This document shows positions 26,744 through 36,148 of a DNA stretch of 64,000 nt, piece by piece (position 1 is the first letter of the stretch; each line of letters starts with the position of its first letter). The notes beneath the pieces were generated by a model. That model was not told the DNA's origin. It made no database searches and saw only the letters and a program-made list of their open reading frames with translations. A program made the position numbers and the translations under genes. Source of the stretch: Candidatus Finniella inopinata (lineage in GTDB: Bacteria; Pseudomonadota; Alphaproteobacteria; Paracaedibacterales; CAITNM01); assembly GCA_943322985.2 (NCBI GenBank), contig CALPGA020000005.1:1-64000 (forward strand), written 5' to 3'.

Positions 26744-27553
26744 ATGGCTTTGGTTCCTCTGCAAAAAATTATTGAAGTTTCTGAATATCGTCTTCTAATA
26801 GGAGCTGTTTTAGGGCAATCACCCGAGTGGGTGTTTATGCATTTACCTACGCTGGTTTTGTTAGATGAGCAAAAGCAAAAGCTTGACGAATACGTGCAAC
26901 GCCGTGTAAATGGAGAGCCTATTGCCAAAATATTGGGCCATAAAGAATTTTACGGTCGATATTTTTTCACGAATGCTCATACGTTAGATCCCAGAGCAGA
27001 TTCAGAAACATTAATAGATGCTGTGCGTAAATATTTTTCATCTGCAGGGCCATATCAAATTCTTGATTTGGGTTTAGGTACTGGGTGTTTATTGTTCACT
27101 CTTTTGTGTGAATTCCCCAATGCATACGGCATAGGTGTGGATTACAGCTGGGAAGCGTTGCAAGTTGCAAAACGGAATCAAGAAAATTTAAATCTTACAA
27201 ACCGATCAAATCTCATTCAAAGTAGCTGGACCTCAGCATTACAAGGTAATTTTGATATTATTGTTAGTAACCCTCCTTATATTGCAATCAGTGAACAGCT
27301 TGATGCATCAACCCTGCATGATCCGTCAATGGCCTTATTTTCGGGTCAAACAGGTCTTGAAGCCTATGAACAAATACTTCCAAAATTAAAACGCCTATTG
27401 AAACCCAAAGGCAAAATATTTCTTGAAATTGGTCGAGGGCAAGAATTGTGTGTTGAAAAAATCGCAATAGCTGCTGGTCTGGCAAATGAAAGTGTATTCA
27501 CAGATCTATCTGGTATCATACGTGTGCTATGCTATAGTCCAGTCAAAGCATAA
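26744..27553 (+). CDS. prmC: Release-factor glutamine methyltransferase PrmC
   Basis: Methylates the Gln of the GGQ motif in peptide-chain release factors RF1 and RF2. It has 269 residues. An N-terminal helical domain is followed by the linker PIAKILGHKEFYG. The AdoMet site is LDLGLGTGCLLFTLL and the catalytic motif is NPPYI. It is divergent from secB with 76 bp between, and is followed 15 bp later by a cvpA-family gene. Confidence 0.94.
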   Translation: MALVPLQKIIEVSEYRLLIGAVLGQSPEWVFMHLPTLVLLDEQKQKLDEYVQRRVNGEPIAKILGHKEFYGRYFFTNAHTLDPRADSETLIDAVRKYFSSAGPYQILDLGLGTGCLLFTLLCEFPNAYGIGVDYSWEALQVAKRNQENLNLTNRSNLIQSSWTSALQGNFDIIVSNPPYIAISEQLDASTLHDPSMALFSGQTGLEAYEQILPKLKRLLKPKGKIFLEIGRGQELCVEKIAIAAGLANESVFTDLSGIIRVLCYSPVKA

Positions 27554-27568
27554 GAAATGTAAATTATT

Positions 27569-28327
27569 ATGAATAAGTTTGATCTCATTTTTGTAGGTGT
27601 GCTAATCCTTTCAGCGTGCATGGGCGTTGTGCGTGGTATTACAAAGGAAATACTTAGTTTGCTGTCATGGGTTGGTGCAGTCACTATGGCGTACATATTA
27701 TTCCCGGTGACTCAGCATTTTGCTCGCACGCAAATTACTAATCCTATGTTGGCTGACGGCGTTACTATTTTTGCTATTTTTATTATTTTTTTGGTTGTTC
27801 TAACTTTAGTTAGCCATTTCCTAACATCGCGTGTACGTGCAAGTGCACTAAGTGGCGTTGATCGGTCTTTAGGTGTTGGTTATGGATTATTACGTGGTTG
27901 TGCTCTCTTGTTCATTTTTGAGCTCGTTATTAGTTGTTTGTGGTTACGTCCTGATCACCCAGAGATTATAAAAGAAAGCAGATTTGTAAACTTCATGTAC
28001 AAAGGTAGCGATACATTTTACATAATATTGCCAAAAGAAGCTCAGGATTGGATTAAGTCATTGCAAGAAAAGCGTTTAAGCGAACGTAAGCCCCCTTCAA
28101 TTGATGATATTAAGCAAGCAGGGCAAATTGTTGCTGAAGTCGGTTCACAGGTTGCGCCAGTTGTTCAAGCGGCAATTAACAGAGCAAATGAGAAGCAAGT
28201 ATCAGCAGAAGACTTAGCAAACTTGAAGCCAAGAGAGCAAAGCGAAAATAAAGTAAATAAGAAAATGAATACAAAAAAGCAAGACATTGAAATGGATAGA
28301 TTGCTAGACCAGGCTAATGCGCAATAG
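27569..28327 (+). CDS. cvpA: CvpA-family membrane protein
   Basis: A 252-residue inner-membrane protein of the colicin-V-production family. The N-terminal half has four hydrophobic segments (about 5-25, 30-48, 65-88, 105-125) with the family pattern RGITKEILSLLSWVGA and a GVDRSLGVGYGLLRG loop. The C-terminal 90 residues are charged and probably cytoplasmic. In gamma-proteobacteria CvpA sits with purF and affects envelope stress tolerance; here it is in a prmC-cvpA-Sel1 operon instead. Confidence 0.88.
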   Translation: MNKFDLIFVGVLILSACMGVVRGITKEILSLLSWVGAVTMAYILFPVTQHFARTQITNPMLADGVTIFAIFIIFLVVLTLVSHFLTSRVRASALSGVDRSLGVGYGLLRGCALLFIFELVISCLWLRPDHPEIIKESRFVNFMYKGSDTFYIILPKEAQDWIKSLQEKRLSERKPPSIDDIKQAGQIVAEVGSQVAPVVQAAINRANEKQVSAEDLANLKPREQSENKVNKKMNTKKQDIEMDRLLDQANAQ

Positions 28328-28336
28328 GGGTAAGAA

Positions 28337-28999
28337 ATGTTAAAGAATTTTATTGTACTTGTAGCGATTTGTTTTTCGGGCATTCTCAGCGCTGAAGCAA
28401 CCCAAGCTTTATCAAAGCCCCTTGTGTGTGCGCCTTGTGATGAACCCTTACCAGGAACAGCACTTTGGCATTATATGAAGGGTATTGAAGAGCTTATTGG
28501 GGTGCGTACCAATCCTTATCTTGCTAATGAACATTTTAAACGGGCTGCTGATATGGACTATGCGCCAGCAATAAAAGCACTTGCTGATAGCTATTATTCG
28601 GGGGATGGCGTTGATGAAGATAAAAATCAAGCTTTGTTATTCTATATTCGCGCTGCTGATCTAGGCGACGGTGCTGCTCAATTCAACGCTGGCGTTATCT
28701 TGCTTCGTGGTTATGCTGAAAATCAAGATAATGCTTTAGCGTATTATTATTTATGTTTAGCGACAATGAATGAGGGGCTTGATGAAATGGCTCAAGACGC
28801 TGCAATTTATCGTGATGAAGCAGGCAAGTTATTGACGTCTGAGCAACTACAAGCAGTATATCGCAGACTTATCAACAATCCATCGCTAAAGCCAAATAAG
28901 CGTTCAGTTAAGCCCGACCCGATTCTAGACTCAGTGTCAGCGGATCAACTCCCAGAGAAGCCATTGATGCCCTCCAGCGAAAATCAAGAGCCGAATTAA
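28337..28999 (+). CDS. Exported Sel1-repeat protein
   Basis: A 220-residue protein with a signal peptide (cleavage near residue 19, ILSA). At least two Sel1-like repeats follow: NEHFKRAADMDYAPAIKALADSYYSGDGV and QALLFYIRAADLGDGAAQFNAGVILLRG. Sel1 repeats are helical scaffolds for protein contacts, common in periplasmic and host-interaction proteins. A GGGG ribosome site precedes the ATG, and the gene starts 9 bp after cvpA. Its last 92 bp overlap the end of convergent yqgE, and the C-terminal 30 residues look unstructured, so an older, shorter end is possible. Confidence 0.82.
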   Translation: MLKNFIVLVAICFSGILSAEATQALSKPLVCAPCDEPLPGTALWHYMKGIEELIGVRTNPYLANEHFKRAADMDYAPAIKALADSYYSGDGVDEDKNQALLFYIRAADLGDGAAQFNAGVILLRGYAENQDNALAYYYLCLATMNEGLDEMAQDAAIYRDEAGKLLTSEQLQAVYRRLINNPSLKPNKRSVKPDPILDSVSADQLPEKPLMPSSENQEPN

Positions 29000-29519
29000 A
29001 CACAATCTCTTCGCTTGGTTCAACCACAATCCAATAATTGTCTTGAATTTCTTGTTCTAGTTGGTTTGATCCCCAGCCTGTATAGCCTAAAGCCAAAAGA
29101 AACTTTCGTGGTCCTTGCCCTTGGGCTAAGGTGCGCAAAATATCAAGCGTTGCTGTAATGCAAAATTGTTCGCCTACGCGCACTGTTGAATCACTATGAT
29201 AATCGGTTGAATGCAGCACAAAACCACGACTTACTTCAACTGCCCCTCCTGCCTGCATTTGTACAGGACGTGTAACAGGCAAAGGAGCTATATCAAGCTG
29301 CATAAGCAAGTCAGCGAATGTAAGAGAATTTAAGGACTTATTAATCATAAGCCCAATTGCTCCATATTCATCATGACCACAAACATAAATTACTGCATGG
29401 TCAAATCTGCTATCTTCCATAAATGGCATTGCAACCAATAGTTTACCGGTAAGATAATTATTTCGTTTGAATTCTTTTTTTGAACCTGAATCTAATACAC
29501 GACGCACTTTTGTCCTCAT
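28908..29519 (-). CDS. yqgE: YqgE/AlgH family protein
   Basis: A 203-residue UPF0301 protein. Typical sequences are LTGKLLVAMPFMEDSRFDHAVIYVC, GAIGLMINK, GGAVEVSRGFVLHS and the FLLALGYTGWGSNQLEQEI motif; the C-terminus FRWRASMASLGVDP is complete. It is linked to transcriptional regulation in some bacteria but its activity is unknown. The 92-bp convergent overlap with the Sel1 gene is real at sequence level, as both frames have plausible ends. Confidence 0.9.
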   Translation of the reverse strand: MRTKVRRVLDSGSKKEFKRNNYLTGKLLVAMPFMEDSRFDHAVIYVCGHDEYGAIGLMINKSLNSLTFADLLMQLDIAPLPVTRPVQMQAGGAVEVSRGFVLHSTDYHSDSTVRVGEQFCITATLDILRTLAQGQGPRKFLLALGYTGWGSNQLEQEIQDNYWIVVEPSEEIVFNSALDFRWRASMASLGVDPLTLSLESGRA

Positions 29520-29612
29520 AACATTTTATAGAAGCTACATGCTTCTGGAATACTATCATCATATCTCATGAAGTGTTACTATTCGCTTAACAAAAACAAA
29601 AATGATATTTAA

Positions 29613-30692
29613 ATGTATTTAAAAATACAAACAACTGATGAATTACTTTGTTTTATTAAAGAGATAAAAAAAACACCAATAACCTGGGTTGCAATTGACA
29701 CTGAATTCCAGCGTGAGACTACGTTTTTTCCCATTCTTAGTCTTATTCAAATTGCAACTGAATCAAAAATTTGGCTTATCGATGCACTAAGTTGTACTGA
29801 CTTAACCCCTCTAAAAATACTTTTAGAAAATAAAAAAATAAAAAAAATTTTTCATGCAGGTGATCAAGATTGGGAAATTTTAAAACAATCGACCGGCGCT
29901 ATTACATGTCCCTTCACTGATACTCAGTTAATGGCAGCTTTTGCAACATTAGGGCATAGTAATAGTCTTGAATCCCTTGTTTCGAAGTTGTTGGAAATAT
30001 CAATTGATAAGTCACAGCAAAATACAAACTGGGTAAAACGTCCATTAACGCCAGATCAGCTAGAATATGCAGCGCAAGACGCAGCGTACGTTGCTAAAAT
30101 TTACCCTCTTTTGAATCAAAAGCTTATTGAATTAGGACGTGATACTTGGGTAACTCAAGAAATGAAAACACTTTTAAAAAAATATCAAAGTGATACACCA
30201 GCAAAAGACTGGTTAAAGCTATGCGCTACAGGGTGCAAATGGCCTACACCATATTATGCGTTAGAACTTTCAAAATGGCGTGAAGGATGGGCAAAAAAGC
30301 TTGATATTCCGAAACGTCATGTCATTGGAGATAATTTGCTAGAACAAGCATTGCGTACAAAAAGTTTAAGCCATATTAATGAAAATAACTGCAAGCTAGA
30401 TGCCCTTGAAGATTTAAAAATAGTATGGGAAAAACTGGGTCGTGAACATAATCAATATAAAAAGGACAGACCTATTTTAAACCAAATGGTTAAAGTGCAT
30501 CACCAAGACTTTACACTTACGCAACGTAAGCTTTTGAAAAAATGGCAGTCAAGATCCAAAATTATTGCAAAACAGCTAGATATACCGCCGCATTGTGTTT
30601 TAAACAAGCAGCTGTTGCAACTGATTGTCTCTGGGAAAAAAAGCTCAATTTCTGGGTGGCGTAAAGAATTTTTGAAAGAGAAAAATTATTGA
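29613..30692 (+). CDS. rnd: Ribonuclease D
   Basis: 3'-5' exoribonuclease that trims tRNA and other stable RNA. It has 359 residues. The DEDD catalytic motifs are visible: AIDTEFQRETTFFP, FHAGDQDWEIL and YAAQDAAYVAKIYP. An HRDC domain region follows from about 205 (ALELSKWREGWAKKLDIPKRHVI). It is monocistronic, with 93 bp to divergent yqgE. No strong ribosome site is visible, but the start matches the family start. Confidence 0.93.
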   Translation: MYLKIQTTDELLCFIKEIKKTPITWVAIDTEFQRETTFFPILSLIQIATESKIWLIDALSCTDLTPLKILLENKKIKKIFHAGDQDWEILKQSTGAITCPFTDTQLMAAFATLGHSNSLESLVSKLLEISIDKSQQNTNWVKRPLTPDQLEYAAQDAAYVAKIYPLLNQKLIELGRDTWVTQEMKTLLKKYQSDTPAKDWLKLCATGCKWPTPYYALELSKWREGWAKKLDIPKRHVIGDNLLEQALRTKSLSHINENNCKLDALEDLKIVWEKLGREHNQYKKDRPILNQMVKVHHQDFTLTQRKLLKKWQSRSKIIAKQLDIPPHCVLNKQLLQLIVSGKKSSISGWRKEFLKEKNY

Positions 30693-30816
30693 ATAATAAG
30701 CATTGAAAATTTTTTGCTTTAAAATATACAAAACTAGAAATAAATTTTTACTTTTTATTAATCCCTCCTCAATAGAATGAGCGTTGTAAGTAACATCATT
30801 CATATTTGGGAGTATT

Positions 30817-31815
30817 ATGGCAATTTTACAATTTTTAATATGCTTTTTATTGAGCATCAGCTTTATTCATGCTCAAGAGGAAGAAAATATTCTTGTAACC
30901 GGCGGAGCTGGTTATATCGGTTTATCTACTTGCAGGCTTTTGAAAGAAAACGGTTATAACCCAGTTAGTATCGATGACTTTTCAAACTCTCAAGCGCCCA
31001 CAAAAAGTTGGGGACCTATTGAACGAGGCACTATTTTAGATAAAGACTGGTTACACAGCAAATTTGAACAATACAATTTTAAAGGTATCGTTCACCTAGC
31101 TGCAAAAATTTATGTCCCAGAATCTGTTGAAATGCCAGATCTCTATCGTAGTATAAATGTTGATGGCAGTAAAAATGTCATTGAGCTTGCTCAAGATTTT
31201 TGCGTTCCTATAGTTTTTGCTTCAACTTCAGCTGTTTACGGTACATTAGAATCTGATGAGCCTGTATGCGTAACAAGAGATCTCGTTCCTGAAAGTCCTT
31301 ACGCACAAAACAAAAGGGACACCGAACTTGATCTTCAAGCAAGCACTGGCTCCTATGCTATACTGCGTTATTTCAACGTCAGTGGTGTAGATCGATTGAC
31401 TGATAATACGGATGGGCATTCTCAACAACTAGTTCCTGCACTTGTCAAAGCATTCTCTAAAAATTCTGTGGCAGTAACCGTCTATGGTGAAGATTACTCA
31501 ACTCGTGATGGTTCATGCATTCGTGACTACCTCCACGTTGTTGATGTCGCGCGCGCAAATGTTAAAGCAGTACAATACCTATTAAGAAATAATCCATCTG
31601 TCATTGCAAATATCGGAACCGGAACGGGCTTCACCGTAAAAGAGGTTGTTGACGCTGTCGCTAGATACACAGGCAAAGACTATACGATTGTAAATCCTGG
31701 CAGGCGCTCGGGTGATGTTCCTATAGTCGTTGCAGATATATCTGTCGCAGAAGGAACGCTTGGCTGGAATCCTGAGTATTCATCTCTTGATAAAATCGTG
31801 GGGTCATATTACTAA
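30817..31815 (+). CDS. GalE-like NAD-dependent epimerase with a Sec signal peptide
   Basis: A 332-residue extended SDR of the UDP-glucose 4-epimerase type. NAD motif VTGGAGYIG is at residues 27-35. The active-site region is STSAVYG (about 136-142), with Tyr162 and Lys166 in YAQNK. RYFNVSG, SCIRDYLHVVDVARA and GRRSGDVP are also intact. It begins with a clear signal peptide (ILQFLICFLLSISFIHA, cleavage after residue 19) that abuts the Rossmann strand, with no alternative downstream start. A strong GGGAG precedes the ATG. GalE enzymes are normally cytosolic and need NAD and UDP-sugars, so export implies use outside the bacterial cytosol (inference). The next gene also encodes an exported protein. 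Confidence 0.85.
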   Translation: MAILQFLICFLLSISFIHAQEEENILVTGGAGYIGLSTCRLLKENGYNPVSIDDFSNSQAPTKSWGPIERGTILDKDWLHSKFEQYNFKGIVHLAAKIYVPESVEMPDLYRSINVDGSKNVIELAQDFCVPIVFASTSAVYGTLESDEPVCVTRDLVPESPYAQNKRDTELDLQASTGSYAILRYFNVSGVDRLTDNTDGHSQQLVPALVKAFSKNSVAVTVYGEDYSTRDGSCIRDYLHVVDVARANVKAVQYLLRNNPSVIANIGTGTGFTVKEVVDAVARYTGKDYTIVNPGRRSGDVPIVVADISVAEGTLGWNPEYSSLDKIVGSYY

Positions 31816-31917
31816 AGTGGACAAGTTTGAAAGTTATTGTTTGCAAGCTCTTATTTTGTGATAGAGCATTTTACAATAATACTATTAAATCTAATGAATT
31901 AAAATAAGAGAGACGCC

Positions 31918-32400
31918 ATGATCAAAGCAATATTATTCAAAGCTACGTTTTTAATAATGGTATTGGTCATGGTGCCAACTATATGCCCCAGTCACTTTGC
32001 ACTGTATCCTTCACTCAGAGCTTTTCAAAGCAGTGAGTTTGCAGAACAAAGAACCTCCTTTTATGGGGCTAAGGAAGAATTAAAAAATACCTACTTGAAA
32101 AATAGAGAAAGTATGGACGAATTGTATGGAATCAGCAGTACCAAAGATGAAAGTTTTAATCAATTAGCAGCTTTAAGTATTTTAGTTGATTTTTCAATTT
32201 GTATTAAATTTTTTGATCAAATTCGCAAACAAGCAAACGACATATCTGAAGAAAGTAGACGAGCGGATATTACATTAATTACTAGCAAACACAACGCTGC
32301 TCTTGCCATGCTAAACACCATTAAAGATGATGAGGCAGAAACGAGTTCTCGAAAAACTATTGCGGGAAATATTTTGTATCGATTGAACCCTGCTTGCTAA
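31918..32400 (+). CDS. Exported helical protein of unknown function
   Basis: A 160-residue protein with a hydrophobic N-terminus (FKATFLIMVLVMVPTICPSHFA), a probable signal peptide cleaved near residue 28. The rest is predicted helical and charged, with no motif I recognise. It is 102 bp behind the exported GalE-like gene on the same strand. A weak 5-bp hairpin (31847-31867) followed by ATTTT lies between them, so they may or may not share a transcript. Confidence 0.55.
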   Translation: MIKAILFKATFLIMVLVMVPTICPSHFALYPSLRAFQSSEFAEQRTSFYGAKEELKNTYLKNRESMDELYGISSTKDESFNQLAALSILVDFSICIKFFDQIRKQANDISEESRRADITLITSKHNAALAMLNTIKDDEAETSSRKTIAGNILYRLNPAC

Positions 32401-32428
32401 AAGTAACAAGCATAGACCAAAAATAATC

Positions 32429-32457
32429 TTGCTCGAATGCCAAAACCACTTTATACC
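32429..32457 (+). promoter_or_regulatory. Candidate promoter for accBC
   Basis: TTGCTC (32429-32434) and TATACC (32452-32457) are spaced by 17 bp, about 30 bp before the accB start. Both boxes are partial matches to sigma-70 consensus; found by eye. Confidence 0.3.
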
Positions 32458-32487
32458 TAATTCTATGTTATTTAAAAAAGTTATGGT

Positions 32488-32928
32488 ATGCCTGCTGGAA
32501 AACTTGATAAAGAAGCAATTAGAGAATTAGCAGAGATTTTAAAGGAAACTGACCTTTCGGAAATTGAGTACGAAGCAAGTGGTGTTAAAATTCGTGTGGC
32601 AAGGCAGATCGTCCATACGTCTGTTGCGCCAAGTATGCCAGTTACAGCTATTGGTGCTGATGTTGCTCAAGTAGCAGGTGTTGCTGCTGGCCATGCTGGT
32701 GCTGTTAAATCACCAATGGTTGGCACTGTTTATTTATCACCAGAGCCTGGTGCTATGCCATACGTTAAAGTTGGTGATAGCGTGAATGTTGGGCAAAATT
32801 TACTAATTATTGAAGCCATGAAAGTAATGAATCCTATTAAGGCTTCAAAAGCTGGTGTCGTTAAGCAAATTCTTGTTCGTGATTCTGAACCTGTTGAATT
32901 TGATACGCCTTTGTTGGTTATTGAATAG
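32488..32928 (+). CDS. accB: Biotin carboxyl carrier protein of acetyl-CoA carboxylase
   Basis: Carries the biotin that shuttles CO2 from AccC to the carboxyltransferase in fatty-acid synthesis. It has 146 residues. The N-terminal dimerisation segment ([24 protein letters not shown]) is followed by an Ala/Val linker and the biotinyl domain (about 72-146). The biotin Lys is in EAMKVMNPI. accC starts 2 bp after the stop. No accA or accD is in the window. Confidence 0.95.
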   Translation: MPAGKLDKEAIRELAEILKETDLSEIEYEASGVKIRVARQIVHTSVAPSMPVTAIGADVAQVAGVAAGHAGAVKSPMVGTVYLSPEPGAMPYVKVGDSVNVGQNLLIIEAMKVMNPIKASKAGVVKQILVRDSEPVEFDTPLLVIE

Positions 32929-32930
32929 TA

Positions 32931-34277
32931 ATGAAATTATTTGAGAAGGTCCTTATTGCTAATCGCGGGGAAATTGCTCTGCGTATTTTGCGTGCCTGCA
33001 AAGAACTAGGCATTAAAACCGTCGCAGTCCATTCTACTGCTGATGAAAGCTCCAAGCATGTACGGTTAGCAGATGAAAGCGTGTGTATTGGTCCACCATC
33101 TTCAAAAGACAGTTATTTAAAAATGTCTGCCATTATAAGTGCTGCCGAAGTTACAGGAGCTGATGCTATACACCCTGGGTTTGGGTTTTTATCTGAAAAT
33201 GCAACTTTCGCTCAAATGATTGAAGAACACGGAATAACCTTTATTGGACCAACTCCAAAGCACATCACCATGATGGGCGATAAGATTACAGCTAAAAAAA
33301 CAATGATCGAACTAGGGGTGCCTGTTGTTCCTGGAACTGAAGGTGCCGTTACTGTTGACAACGCAGTTGAATGGGCTAATAAAATTGGCTATCCAGTTAT
33401 TATTAAAGCAACTTCTGGCGGTGGCGGAAAAGGCATGAAAGTCGCAACTTCAGATGATGAAGTTGTTAACGCTGTTCGTCTTGCTGGTGTTGAAGCTAAA
33501 GCTAATTTTGGTAATGATGAAGTTTATATGGAGCGCTACTTGCGTCGTCCTCGTCATATTGAAATACAAGTTGTTGGCGATACACACGGTAACGTAGCAA
33601 ACCTTGGTGAGCGCGATTGTTCTATTCAGCGCCGTCACCAAAAAGTGTGGGAAGAAGCTCCATCTCCTGCATTAACATCAGTACAAAGGACTGAGCTTGG
33701 AAACATTGTAAACCAAGCTATTAAGAAAATGGGCTATCGTGGCGTTGGCACTCTTGAATTCCTTTTTGAGGATGGCGAATTCTTTTTTATGGAAATGAAT
33801 ACACGTATTCAGGTTGAGCACCCAGTAACTGAAATGGTAACAGGCATTGATTTGGTCAAAGAGCAAATTATGGTTGCAGCAGGACACCCTTTATCTTTTA
33901 CGCAGAACGATATCAAAATTACGGGTCATGCAATTGAGTGCCGTATTAACGCGGAAGATCCACAAACGTTTGTGCCATCTCCTGGAAAAATCACATCTTA
34001 TCATACGCCGGGTGGTTTTGGTGTTCGGGTAGATAGCCATATGTATGATGGTTACGTTGTGCCACCATACTATGACAGCATGATTGCAAAATTAATCGTC
34101 CATGGGAAAAATCGTGAAGAAGCTATGCAGCGTGTTAAACGTAGCTTAGATGAATACGTAATTGATGGCATAAAAACCACAATTCCATTGCACCGTATTC
34201 TTGTTGATAATCCAGACATGCGTAAAGGTGAATACGATATTCATTGGCTGGAAAAATACCTGAGTAAAGATAATTAA
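32931..34277 (+). CDS. accC: Biotin carboxylase of acetyl-CoA carboxylase
   Basis: ATP- and bicarbonate-dependent carboxylation of AccB biotin. It has 448 residues, matching the family. ATP-grasp features are visible: [17 protein letters not shown] at the start, the glycine-rich loop [37 protein letters not shown] and [15 protein letters not shown]. It is coupled to accB (2-bp gap). The bicarbonate may be supplied by the carbonic anhydrase at 2.2 kb. Confidence 0.96.
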   Translation: MKLFEKVLIANRGEIALRILRACKELGIKTVAVHSTADESSKHVRLADESVCIGPPSSKDSYLKMSAIISAAEVTGADAIHPGFGFLSENATFAQMIEEHGITFIGPTPKHITMMGDKITAKKTMIELGVPVVPGTEGAVTVDNAVEWANKIGYPVIIKATSGGGGKGMKVATSDDEVVNAVRLAGVEAKANFGNDEVYMERYLRRPRHIEIQVVGDTHGNVANLGERDCSIQRRHQKVWEEAPSPALTSVQRTELGNIVNQAIKKMGYRGVGTLEFLFEDGEFFFMEMNTRIQVEHPVTEMVTGIDLVKEQIMVAAGHPLSFTQNDIKITGHAIECRINAEDPQTFVPSPGKITSYHTPGGFGVRVDSHMYDGYVVPPYYDSMIAKLIVHGKNREEAMQRVKRSLDEYVIDGIKTTIPLHRILVDNPDMRKGEYDIHWLEKYLSKDN

Positions 34278-34348
34278 AAGCAAAAATTCTATTAGGTAAT
34301 TGTTAACGTCCTTATTTCATACTGAAAAAAAACAGTGGTTGTATAGAC

Positions 34349-35203
34349 GTGCGATTCTGGATTGGTATTGGTGTAGTAATATCCTGCATCATATTAGGAT
34401 ACTTAATAGGTGATGGAAATCTTAAGGTTCTATTTCAGCCTTCTGAATACATTATCATAATAGGTGTTGCCATTGGTTCATTTATTATTTCCAACTCTAG
34501 CAAAACTCTTCGTCATGTAAGAGCTGCTTTTAAAATAGCACGAGAAGGTGATTCCTACACAAAAGATGATTATCTTGAGTCTTTATTACTCATGTTTACA
34601 ATCTTTAAATTTGCTCGCCGTAAAGGTGTGATGAATTTGGAGCTTCACATAGATAACCCTCAAAAAAGTGCTATATTTCAAAAATTTCCTTTGTTCCTTA
34701 ATAATGTTCAGGCACTTACCTTTTTGTGTGATTACTTACGAATCATGTCTATGGGATGCGAGAATTCTTTTCTATTTGAAAGTCTTATAGATCAGGAGAT
34801 TGATATGCTTGAAGAAGAAAATAACCACATGACTTCAGCAATACAAAATTTAGCAGATGCCACTCCTGCACTTGGTATTGTTGCTGCTGTTTTAGGTGTT
34901 ATTCATACAATGGGTTCTATAGATCAACCACCAGCTACTCTTGGAAGATTAATTGGTGGTGCACTAGTTGGAACCTTTTTAGGCGTGCTAGTTTCATACG
35001 GATTCTTAGGACCGATTGCACATTCATTAAAAGAGGCATACGCAGCAAAACGAGGGTTTTTAATTGTAATTCGAACAGGCTTATTAGCCTATTTAAATGG
35101 TCAGGCACCTATTATTGCTGTTGAATTTGCCAGAAAAAATATTGATTCTTTATTGAGGCCGTCATTCGATGAACTCGAAAAAACCACACAAAATTTAGTC
35201 TAA
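34349..35203 (+). CDS. motA: Flagellar motor stator protein MotA
   Basis: Inner-membrane half of the proton-driven stator. It has 284 residues with four membrane segments. Typical motifs are LFQPSEYIIIIGVAIGSFI, EEENNHMTSAIQNLADATPALGIVAAVLGVIHTMG and LVGTFLGVLVSYGFLGP. The start is a GTG at 34349, which aligns with the family N-terminus. motB follows 3 bp later. Confidence 0.95.
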   Translation: MRFWIGIGVVISCIILGYLIGDGNLKVLFQPSEYIIIIGVAIGSFIISNSSKTLRHVRAAFKIAREGDSYTKDDYLESLLLMFTIFKFARRKGVMNLELHIDNPQKSAIFQKFPLFLNNVQALTFLCDYLRIMSMGCENSFLFESLIDQEIDMLEEENNHMTSAIQNLADATPALGIVAAVLGVIHTMGSIDQPPATLGRLIGGALVGTFLGVLVSYGFLGPIAHSLKEAYAAKRGFLIVIRTGLLAYLNGQAPIIAVEFARKNIDSLLRPSFDELEKTTQNLV

Positions 35204-35206
35204 GCA

Positions 35207-36148
35207 ATGCATGATAAGCTAATAATCATTAGAAAATATAAAAAATCTCATCACCGATCAAATGGCGGAGCATGGAAAATTGCCTACGCTGACTTTGTTA
35301 CCGCGATGATGGCGCTATTTTTACTTATGTGGCTAGTGAACGTGGCAACAGAAGAAACCAAAAGAGGAATTTCAGAATATTTTACAACAAGTGTAATTAG
35401 TATGGACTCATCAAGTGCTGGTACACGTGCGATTGAAGCAGAAGTTTTGGCAACACAAAGTGGAGACAGCGATCAAGAAGTTTTAACTGATAATAATCAG
35501 CATCTTCCAGAAAAAAAAGCATCAGTAAAAGACAGCAAAAATGTTGATGAAGTGACAACGGAACATTATGAAGTAAAAAAGATTACGGCAAAAAAACTAA
35601 AACAAAAAAAAGAGCTTCAGAAAGTAGAAAATATAGTAAGGGTTGCTTTTAATTCTTTGAAAGAAGTGTGTGAATTTAAACATAATCTTATTATCGAATT
35701 AACAGACGAAGGGGTTAAAATTCAAATTATTGATAGTCATGATCAAGAAATGTTTAAAAGTGGTAGTTTTATACCTATGAAAGTTACAGAAAGAATGATT
35801 AGAGCTTTAGGAGGAATTCTTACAAAACTACCTAATAAAATTGATATTACTGGGCATACTGACTCAAAACCATATTATAGAAAAGGATACGGAAATTGGG
35901 AGCTTTCTTCAGATAGAGCTCATTCAACCCGTAGAATTTTGGAAGAGAGTGGAGTGAGAAGCGAGCAATTCGCGGAAGTTCATGGGCGAGCTGATAGAGA
36001 CCCGCTGAATAAATCTAACTCAAGTGCGCCTGAAAATAGACGAGTAAGCATTACTATTTTGCATACCGATTCTCAATATCAGGCTGCCTCTTTGGATAAA
36101 GTAAATCAGAAGAACAATAACAGCAATATGCCGAAAATAATTCTATAA
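35207..36148 (+). CDS. motB: Flagellar motor stator protein MotB
   Basis: Peptidoglycan-anchored half of the stator. It has 313 residues. The N-terminal cytoplasmic stretch is followed by one membrane segment with the proton-carrying Asp in IAYADFVTAMMALFLLMWLVN. A Lys/Glu-rich periplasmic linker (about 85-145) leads to the OmpA-like domain (about 165-285) with IDITGHTDSKPY, LSSDRAHSTRRIL and NRRVSITIL. The last 43 bp overlap the end of convergent uppP. Confidence 0.94.
   Translation: MHDKLIIIRKYKKSHHRSNGGAWKIAYADFVTAMMALFLLMWLVNVATEETKRGISEYFTTSVISMDSSSAGTRAIEAEVLATQSGDSDQEVLTDNNQHLPEKKASVKDSKNVDEVTTEHYEVKKITAKKLKQKKELQKVENIVRVAFNSLKEVCEFKHNLIIELTDEGVKIQIIDSHDQEMFKSGSFIPMKVTERMIRALGGILTKLPNKIDITGHTDSKPYYRKGYGNWELSSDRAHSTRRILEESGVRSEQFAEVHGRADRDPLNKSNSSAPENRRVSITILHTDSQYQAASLDKVNQKNNNSNMPKIIL

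Noticed and set aside
31847-31872. Terminator after the GalE-like gene
   Set aside because: The stem is only five pairs and the T-run is four; too weak to call.
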